From assembly GCA_036522835.1 (NCBI GenBank), contig DATDFB010000256.1, forward strand, positions 1-64,000: 64,000 nt of DNA, in the 5' to 3' direction. Positions 58,244 through 64,000 of this stretch are shown piece after piece. Every line of letters starts with the position of its first letter. The stretch's first letter is position 1. Made by a program: the position numbers and the translations under genes. Under the pieces are notes generated by a model. It searched no databases, was not told the origin of the DNA, and worked only from the letters and a program-made list of their open reading frames with translations. This stretch comes from DATDFB01 sp036522835. Its GTDB lineage: Bacteria > Acidobacteriota > Thermoanaerobaculia > Gp7-AA8.

Positions 58244-60745
58244 TCAGGGCTTAGGGACGATGCTCCAGGCCGTGCCGATGGTGCCAATGGGCTGAGTCGA
58301 CGAAGCATTGGCGCCGTTCATGAGCCAGAGCCAAGTGTCGCCGTTGCTCGTATTGCGCCAGACCAGGTCGGCATTGCCGTCGCCGTTGAAATCCGACGCG
58401 GCGGCAACGATCCAGGATGTATTGATCGTGCCGATCAGCGCCGTCTGCGAGACGGCCGTGCCGTTCATGAACCAAAGGTACGTGTCGCCCGTGGTTGTGT
58501 TGCGCCAGACGAGATCGGCCTTGCCGTCATTGTTGAAATCCGCGGCGGCGGCGATGATCCAATTCGGGGCGACAGCGCCGATCGATTGAGATGACGTGAC
58601 GCTCGGACCATTCATCAGCCAGATCCACGTGTCTCCTGTGGTCGTGTTGCGCCAGACCAGGTCGGCCCTGCCGTCATTGTTGAAATCGGCCGCGGCGGCG
58701 ATGATCCAGTTCGTGCTGACGGTGCCGATCGACTGGGATGAGGTGGTCACGGCGCCGTTCATCAGCCACAGCCAAGTGTCGCCGTTGGCCGCATTGCGCC
58801 AGACCAGGTCCGCCTTACCGTCGTTGTTGAAATCCGCTGCCGCGGCGATGCTCCAAGTCGTGCCGATGTTCCCGATGAGCTGCGATGACGTGACCGTGGC
58901 GCCGTTCATGAGCCATAACCAGGTGTCGCCGGTGCTGGTGTTGCGCCAGACGATGTCGGCGCGTCCGTCATTGTTGAAATCCGCGACCGCGGCGACGATC
59001 CACGCGCTCGAAAAGTTTCCGATCAACTGCGTGGACGTGGCGACGTTTCCATTCATCAGCCACATCCAGGTGTCGCCGCTGCTTGCGTTGCGCCAGATCA
59101 GATCGGCTTTGCCGTCGCCGTTGAAATCGTTCTTGACGCGAGCAGGCGTTGTGGACGTTACGGTGATCGTGATGGTGTTGCTGTTCGCGGAGCCGCAACT
59201 GTTCGTGACGCGCAGCCAATAGCTCGTGGTCGTGGTCGGCGCGACGTTGGTGGACGGGCCGGTGGCGCCGCCGATCGGCTGCGCGGTGTTGGGGCTCGTG
59301 CCGATGTACCACTGATAGCCGGTCACGCCGCCCGTCGTCGTCGACGAGAGAGTGACGTTCTGGCCGGGCGTGATCGACGTCGACGATGCGGAGATGTTGA
59401 CCGTGGGCGCCGTGCAACCGCACGAGCCGCCCGGATACACGGCCTGCACCGCGTGCTGATCCCACGTCTGCAGCGCGGCGTTCACTCCGCGCGTGACGAA
59501 GGCGGTCATGATCGCGCTGCTGGCGCATTCGAGCGTGGCATCGCTCGAGCACGATCCGCTGGAGGCGCGGTTTTGGTCGGCGTGACGAAACCCGAGCGTG
59601 TGGCCGACCTCGTGCGTCACGGCGCTGTTCCAGTCGCCGCTGTTGAGCAGCAGCGAGCAGTTGGCAATGCCGCGGTTCATCTCCACGTCGCCCTCCTGGG
59701 TGGTGACGAACGTCTCGCCGCTCACCGTGTTGTTGCCGCCGGCGGAGGTGATGCCGCCGATGCCGAGCGTGCCGCTGTAGCCGCTGCCGCTGCACGAGAA
59801 GGCGGGGATGCCCCAGGTGCTCAAGTCGCGCTCGAAGAGCACCGTGTTCCGGCCGTCGGCGCCGTGCAGTCCCTGGGTGTGCGTGCCGTCGTCGACGCCG
59901 GCGTAGACGTAGTTGACGTTCGAGGCGCAGTCGCCGTCCCACGAATTGATCGCCGTCTGCACGGCCGTGGCGCCGCCGCCGGGCGCGCCCGGCTCCTGCG
60001 TCGATCCCATGTAAACGTTGACGCCGTTCGGAAAGACGTTCCACCGCGACCCGAGCGAGCCGCTGATGGTCATCGTGTACGACGTCGCGGTGTACGGCGC
60101 GATGAGCGGTATGACCTGGAATGCCGCCGCACCGAGCCGGCCGTGCGGCGCGGCCGTCGGCTCCGTCAGTTCCGCTTTCGGGACGCTGTAGTTGTTCGCG
60201 CCCGTCTGGCCGTGCGCTTCGGCGCGCACGAAGTCGAGGAACCGCTCCGCGGAGCGGCGCGTCTCCCGATGCGGTTGGAGGTCGCCGTCGACGCCGACGA
60301 TCTCGTCCTCATCGCGCACGAGCAGCCGCTGCCCGAGCCGGTCCTCGGCGAAGGTGAACTTGCCGACGACCAGGTCGAGCACGCTCCAGCGCTCCTGCCC
60401 GGTTTTCATGAGAAAGAGCAGCACGCGGCGCCCTTCCGCGAAGCGCGGCGCGCCGGCGATGATCATCGCGTTTCCGCCATAAACGCCGCCCGGCTCGACG
60501 ACGTCGATGGCCGTGCCGGTCACGTCGCCTTTGATGACCTCCTCTACGGCCATCGGCGTGACGGTCTCGATCCCGCCCGTCTCCGCCGGCGTCGCATACG
60601 ACGCTATCGGGGTGGCGATGACGACGGCGTCGGAGGTATGGACCAGGTCCCGGTCCGGACGGACGGCGAAGGTCGCCGCCGACACGGTTGCAGCGGCGCC
60701 GGCAACGAGCAGCGCGATGGGAAAGAGGAGCTTCGGCGTAGCCAT
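58244..60745 (-). CDS. Secreted metzincin-type protease with Ig-like repeat and six FG-GAP/VCBS-like repeats
   Basis: An 833-aa secreted paralogue. Signal peptide about 1-24; GGGAG ribosome-binding site. The zinc motif HEVGHTLGFRH begins at H378, followed by SAIMTAF. One Ig-like repeat (near 455-540, YQWYIGTSP, SYWLRVTNSCG) is followed by six repeats of about 51 residues (DFNNDGKADLVWRN-type, then TGDTWLWLMNG). The Asp/Asn-rich loops are of the FG-GAP/VCBS calcium-binding kind and may form a propeller for adhesion. Its C-terminus lacks the basic KRRA motif of the other three. Confidence 0.8.
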   Translation of the reverse strand: MATPKLLFPIALLVAGAAATVSAATFAVRPDRDLVHTSDAVVIATPIASYATPAETGGIETVTPMAVEEVIKGDVTGTAIDVVEPGGVYGGNAMIIAGAPRFAEGRRVLLFLMKTGQERWSVLDLVVGKFTFAEDRLGQRLLVRDEDEIVGVDGDLQPHRETRRSAERFLDFVRAEAHGQTGANNYSVPKAELTEPTAAPHGRLGAAAFQVIPLIAPYTATSYTMTISGSLGSRWNVFPNGVNVYMGSTQEPGAPGGGATAVQTAINSWDGDCASNVNYVYAGVDDGTHTQGLHGADGRNTVLFERDLSTWGIPAFSCSGSGYSGTLGIGGITSAGGNNTVSGETFVTTQEGDVEMNRGIANCSLLLNSGDWNSAVTHEVGHTLGFRHADQNRASSGSCSSDATLECASSAIMTAFVTRGVNAALQTWDQHAVQAVYPGGSCGCTAPTVNISASSTSITPGQNVTLSSTTTGGVTGYQWYIGTSPNTAQPIGGATGPSTNVAPTTTTSYWLRVTNSCGSANSNTITITVTSTTPARVKNDFNGDGKADLIWRNASSGDTWMWLMNGNVATSTQLIGNFSSAWIVAAVADFNNDGRADIVWRNTSTGDTWLWLMNGATVTSSQLIGNIGTTWSIAAAADFNNDGKADLVWRNAANGDTWLWLMNGAVTTSSQSIGTVSTNWIIAAAADFNNDGRADLVWRNTTTGDTWIWLMNGPSVTSSQSIGAVAPNWIIAAAADFNNDGKADLVWRNTTTGDTYLWFMNGTAVSQTALIGTINTSWIVAAASDFNGDGNADLVWRNTSNGDTWLWLMNGANASSTQPIGTIGTAWSIVPKP

Positions 60746-60823
60746 GACGCTCCCATCCGGGTGCAGGTTCTTTGCCGGTTATTTGGCATGAGGATTTCAG
60801 GCCACCCGCGGCGGGTGACCGAT

Positions 60824-61240
60824 ATGAAACGAACGATTTTCGCCGCCGCGATGCTGATGCTCTCCGCCGCCGTCACGTCCGGGCAACAGCTGTGTCCGTG
60901 CGTCCCGCTCTCGCACGAATGGGTGGTCGAGGCCTGCGACACCTGGAACTGTGCCTCCTCGGCCGCGATTCTGGCGAACGGCGATCCGAACGTGCTGACC
61001 ATGCCGGCCGCGACCGGCGACGGCCGTTGGCTGGTCATCAAGCGCGTCACCTCGGGGAGCTACGTCGCGCCCGCCGACGCCCCCTTCGTCGTCGAGTCAT
61101 TCGACGGCGCCGCCGGAGCGACGGCGCGCTTCGCCGCCATGCCCGACCACGCCCCGCTACTGCTGAGCGCCCCCGACGGGAAGTTCCTCGTCGTCATGCT
61201 CAAGGATTTGGCCCCGAGGCGGCGGGCCGTCAAGCCTTAG
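60824..61240 (+). CDS. Small secreted hypothetical protein, 138 aa
   Basis: Signal peptide MKRTIFAAAMLMLSAAVTSG. The mature part has four Cys (LCPCVPL; ACDTWNCAS) that may form disulfides, then a beta-rich domain (WLVIKRVTSGSYVAPADAP; FLVVMLKDL). The C-terminus PRRRAVKP matches the basic end motif of the metzincins. Function unknown. Its stop TAG overlaps the TAGAAT before asnB. Confidence 0.65.
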   Translation: MKRTIFAAAMLMLSAAVTSGQQLCPCVPLSHEWVVEACDTWNCASSAAILANGDPNVLTMPAATGDGRWLVIKRVTSGSYVAPADAPFVVESFDGAAGATARFAAMPDHAPLLLSAPDGKFLVVMLKDLAPRRRAVKP

Positions 61241-61243
61241 AAT
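61238..61243 (+). promoter_or_regulatory. TAGAAT -10-like box 6 nt before the asnB GTG
   Basis: TAGAAT, spacer caggcg, GTG 61250. Its TAG is the preceding gene's stop. Confidence 0.35.
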
Positions 61244-61249
61244 CAGGCG

Positions 61250-63073
61250 GTGTGCGGCATCGCGGCCATCGTCGGCCCGGATGCGTCGAAGTCCGATCGA
61301 CTCCCCGGCATGATCGATGCCCTCGAGCATCGCGGGCCTGACGCTCGCGGTGTTCGCGCGGTCGACGGCTGCGCGCTCGGCCACGCTCGGCTGAGAATCA
61401 TCGATCTCAGCTCCGGCGATCAGCCGATGACCGACGGCGGCGAGCGCTACTGGATCGCCTACAACGGCGAGATCTACAACTTCCCGGAGGTGCGTGACGA
61501 GCTCGAGCGGCGCGGGCGCGCGTTCCGCACCCAGTCCGACACCGAGGTCATCATCGCCGCGTACGACGAGTGGGGAGCGCAGTGCCTCGACCGCTTTCGG
61601 GGCATGTTCTCCTTCGTCCTGTGGGACACGCGGGAGAAGGCGCTCTTCGCCGCGCGTGATCTCTTCGGCGAGAAGCCGTTCTACTACTCGCTGCTCGCAA
61701 ACGGCACGTTGATCGTGGCCTCGGAGATTCGGGCCATCGTCGCCTCGGGGCTCGTCGACACGGCGCTCGACCTCCATTCCGTCGATGCCTTCCTCGCCTA
61801 CGGATTCGTTCCGCCGGAGCGCACGATTTATGGCGGCGTCGCCTCGCTGCCGCCGGCGCATCGCCTGGAGTGGCGCGGCGGCCGCGTGAGCGTCGCTGCG
61901 TACTGGACGCCGCGGTGGGACGAGCGGCGGATCGGCATGGAGGAGGCGGCGGAGGAGCTGCGGAGCCTGACTGCGCGCGCCGTCAAGCGGCAGATGATTG
62001 CGGACGTGCCGGTCGGCGCGTTTCTGAGCGGCGGCCTCGACTCCAGCACCATCGTGGCCCTGATGCAGGAGCAGTCGGCGCATCCGGTGAAGACCTTCTC
62101 CGTCGGCTTCGGCACGATGATCAACGAGCTGCCGTACGCCTCCGCGGTGGCGCGGCGCTACGGCACGGAGCACCACGAGATCGACCTGGGAGACATCGAC
62201 GCAGCGCCACTGCTCCTGCGCATGGCCTCGGTCTACGACGAGCCCTTTGCCGATACCTCGCACATCCCCACGTACCTGGTGGCTCGCTACGCGCGCGACT
62301 TCGTCAAAGTCGTCCTCTCCGGCGACGGCGGCGACGAGCTTTTCGGCGGCTATGGCTGGAACGAACCGCTGCGGCGCTCGATGTCGATCGGCGCCACGGC
62401 GCGCCTGCAGTGGATTCTGCTGCGCACCGCCAGCGTGGCCTTGCGCGACCGTTGGCGCTGGCTCAGCGACCGCTCGCTCGCGGCCGGTCTGGTGGCGCGA
62501 TGGAGCGATCTCTGGACACGCGCGAAGATGGTGCACACAGCCATCCGCGAGCCGGAGCGGCGACGGCTTTGGGCGGACGGCGCCGTCGAATCGTACGAGC
62601 CCGTGCCGTACGAGCCGGGCCTTTCGGTCACCGGATTGAACCGCTCGTTCGATTTCGACCTGCGCTTTTATCTTCCGGGCGACATTCTCGCGAAAGTCGA
62701 TCGGGCGGCCATGGCCAGCAGCCTGGAGACGCGCGCTCCGTTTCTCGACCGCGACGTCGCGGAATTCGCCCTATCGCTGCCGGCCGGGCTGAAAGTACAG
62801 GATGGGCAATTGAAGCGAGTGATGCGCGCGGCGTTCTCCGACCTCTGGCCGGAGGAGATCCGCCATCGCCCGAAGCAGGGATTCGGCTCGCCCATTCAGC
62901 AGTGGATGCGGCAGCCGGCCGTCCGCGATCTCCTCGAATCCGCTGCCGCGCCGGGCTCGCGGCTGCGGCGCCTGTTGCCCGGCCTCACCCCGCACGACCT
63001 CGGCCATGAGAATTACGCGAGCTGGATCCTCCTGACTCTCGCAGTCTGGCTGAACGTGCATGAGGTACTTTGA
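61250..63073 (+). CDS. asnB: Glutamine-hydrolysing asparagine synthetase
   Basis: A 607-aa protein from GTG 61250. The N-terminus MCGIAAIVG supplies Cys2 as the glutaminase nucleophile; ALGHARLRIIDLSSGDQPM and WIAYNGEIYNFPEVRDEL follow. The synthetase domain has the ATP loop SGGLDSS (260-266), SGDGGDELFGGYGWN and MASSLETRAPFLDRDVAEFAL. AsnB homologues often occur in polysaccharide clusters, where they may amidate sugar acids; that role is possible here. Confidence 0.93.
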   Translation: MCGIAAIVGPDASKSDRLPGMIDALEHRGPDARGVRAVDGCALGHARLRIIDLSSGDQPMTDGGERYWIAYNGEIYNFPEVRDELERRGRAFRTQSDTEVIIAAYDEWGAQCLDRFRGMFSFVLWDTREKALFAARDLFGEKPFYYSLLANGTLIVASEIRAIVASGLVDTALDLHSVDAFLAYGFVPPERTIYGGVASLPPAHRLEWRGGRVSVAAYWTPRWDERRIGMEEAAEELRSLTARAVKRQMIADVPVGAFLSGGLDSSTIVALMQEQSAHPVKTFSVGFGTMINELPYASAVARRYGTEHHEIDLGDIDAAPLLLRMASVYDEPFADTSHIPTYLVARYARDFVKVVLSGDGGDELFGGYGWNEPLRRSMSIGATARLQWILLRTASVALRDRWRWLSDRSLAAGLVARWSDLWTRAKMVHTAIREPERRRLWADGAVESYEPVPYEPGLSVTGLNRSFDFDLRFYLPGDILAKVDRAAMASSLETRAPFLDRDVAEFALSLPAGLKVQDGQLKRVMRAAFSDLWPEEIRHRPKQGFGSPIQQWMRQPAVRDLLESAAAPGSRLRRLLPGLTPHDLGHENYASWILLTLAVWLNVHEVL

Positions 63074-63246
63074 GCGGTCCGGCGGTTCGCGGCGCAACGG
63101 CCGCTGGTGTATGCTCCTGGAAAGAGCATCATCAACGAGCACCGCTCGTCCGACTCCGAGAGCAACCATTTGATTCCGGCGATGACCCGCACGTTCGTCG
63201 AAACGCGAGAGCGTGAGAACGCGCCGTTCGTTCCCTATAGCGACGA

Positions 63247-64000
63247 ATGCGCCGGAGCGGTTCGAAAAGGCATCGGTTGAGCCTGAGCCGCAACACCGCC
63301 GCGAACCTCGTCGGCCGCATCTGGGCCGCGGCGCTGGGCGTGGTGCTCATTCCCTTCTACGTACGCGTGCTGGGAATGGAGTCATACGCGCTGGTCGGCT
63401 TCTGCGCGACGATGCAGTCGCTCTTCGGCCTCATCGACTTCGGGCTCGGAGCGGCCTTCAGCCGCGAGCTGGCGAATCTTTCCGCGGTCGAAGAGACCGA
63501 ACAGGAGCAGCGCGACCTGCTGACGACGTTCAATGTCATTTACTGGATTCTGGCGGCGATCGTCGGTGTGGCGGTCTGGTTCCTCGCGCCGTCGATCGCC
63601 ACAAAGTGGGTGCATGCGGGCAAGCTGTCCGTCGCGGCGATCGTCACGTGCGTACGGCTGATGGGCCTCTTCATCGCCTTGCAGTTCCCGACCGGTCTGT
63701 ATCAGGGAGGCCTGCTCGGATTGCAGCGCCAGATCGAGTACAACGCGATCCTCATCGGCTCGGCGACTGTTCGCGGCCTCGGCGTGATGATCGTGCTCTG
63801 GTTCATCTCGCCCACCATCGAAGCGTTTTTCGTCTGGCAGGTCCTGATCGCCGTGCTTGCTGCATTCGCGAATTGGATCGTCCTCGACCGCGCCATGGTG
63901 GGCCACCGAGGCCGCGGACGCTTCGTCCGCACGTGGGTCGGGCGTCTGTGGGGTTACGCGGCGGGAACCGCGGGGAATACGATCGGCATCGTGGTCGCAC
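63247..64000 (+). CDS. Polysaccharide flippase (Wzx/MATE-like), cut by window end
   Basis: The frame is open to base 64000, giving about 251 residues of an integral membrane protein: SLSRNTAANLVGRIWAAALG, VLIPFYVRVLGMESYALVGF, FGLIDFGLGAAFSRELANL and several later helices. This is typical of oligosaccharide flippases that move lipid-linked repeat units across the membrane. Start could be ATG 63247 or TTG 63277 (AAAGG 7 nt upstream). It continues the EPS locus to the right. Confidence 0.8.
   Translation, partial: MRRSGSKRHRLSLSRNTAANLVGRIWAAALGVVLIPFYVRVLGMESYALVGFCATMQSLFGLIDFGLGAAFSRELANLSAVEETEQEQRDLLTTFNVIYWILAAIVGVAVWFLAPSIATKWVHAGKLSVAAIVTCVRLMGLFIALQFPTGLYQGGLLGLQRQIEYNAILIGSATVRGLGVMIVLWFISPTIEAFFVWQVLIAVLAAFANWIVLDRAMVGHRGRGRFVRTWVGRLWGYAAGTAGNTIGIVVA

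Overview
The window is a GC-rich bacterial chromosome segment. Several traits suggest a soil- or sediment-type Acidobacteriota relative: secreted metzincins with tandem Ig-like repeats, a complete his operon with fused enzymes, a large exopolysaccharide/heptose region, and palindromic elements both between and inside genes. This assignment is an inference from gene content; there is no rRNA here to confirm it.

Layout. 1-400: IS630 transposase remnant, a small inverted-repeat relic and tRNA-Ala(GGC). 441-1766: a four-gene redox cluster (Cys/His-rich zinc protein, BFD-like [2Fe-2S] protein, an ArsC/Spx-like protein with an in-frame UGA, small membrane protein). 2059-12038: three secreted HExxHxxGxxH proteases with Ig-like repeats (two are tandem duplicates) and a YfhO-like membrane protein. 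12132-22155 (minus): the operon hisL-Z-G-D-C-B-H-AF-IE, then an amidohydrolase and a periplasmic thioredoxin-TPR protein with a second in-frame UGA. 22152-30836 (minus): a methyltransferase-cyclase fusion with a membrane partner, a methyltransferase, hutH, hisS and an EgtD-like enzyme. 30889-34176: a frameshifted peptidase, tyrS and a secreted protein. 34287-44371: sugar-nucleotide and heptose genes. 44363-54111: an inserted block bounded by two copies of the rfbA 3' end, holding a SIR2/nSTAND gene pair, other defence-like genes and an M4 protease. 54419-64000: more polysaccharide genes (GumC/Wzz-like, gmd, fcl, asnB, flippase) and a fourth metzincin.

Main discoveries. (1) Two apparent selenoproteins that normal gene calling breaks: in both, UGA replaces the first Cys of a CxxC redox motif (U-T-S-C and W-U-H-T-C) and a strong hairpin follows within the coding sequence. 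(2) A full his attenuator with a 17-aa leader peptide containing a run of seven His codons and six pairing segments. (3) Palindromic repeats inserted in frame inside hisA, hisC and the YfhO-like gene. (4) A recurrent TANNNT box 6-9 nt before start codons, often overlapping the previous gene's stop codon, suggesting widespread leaderless transcription. (5) A split SIR2 + nSTAND(TM, beta-propeller) defence-like pair in an island marked by the duplicated rfbA end. (6) Uncommon fusions: HisA-HisF, GmhB-type phosphatase-transaldolase, and methyltransferase-nucleotide cyclase.

How genes work together. The his operon makes histidine from PRPP; hisS, hutH and the EgtD-like gene next door consume histidine. 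The fused phosphatase-transaldolase, GmhA and HddA form a route from pentose-pathway sugars to heptose bisphosphate. rfbA, wbpA-like, gmd and fcl supply activated sugars to an EPS/O-antigen system with Wzz- and Wzx-like parts.
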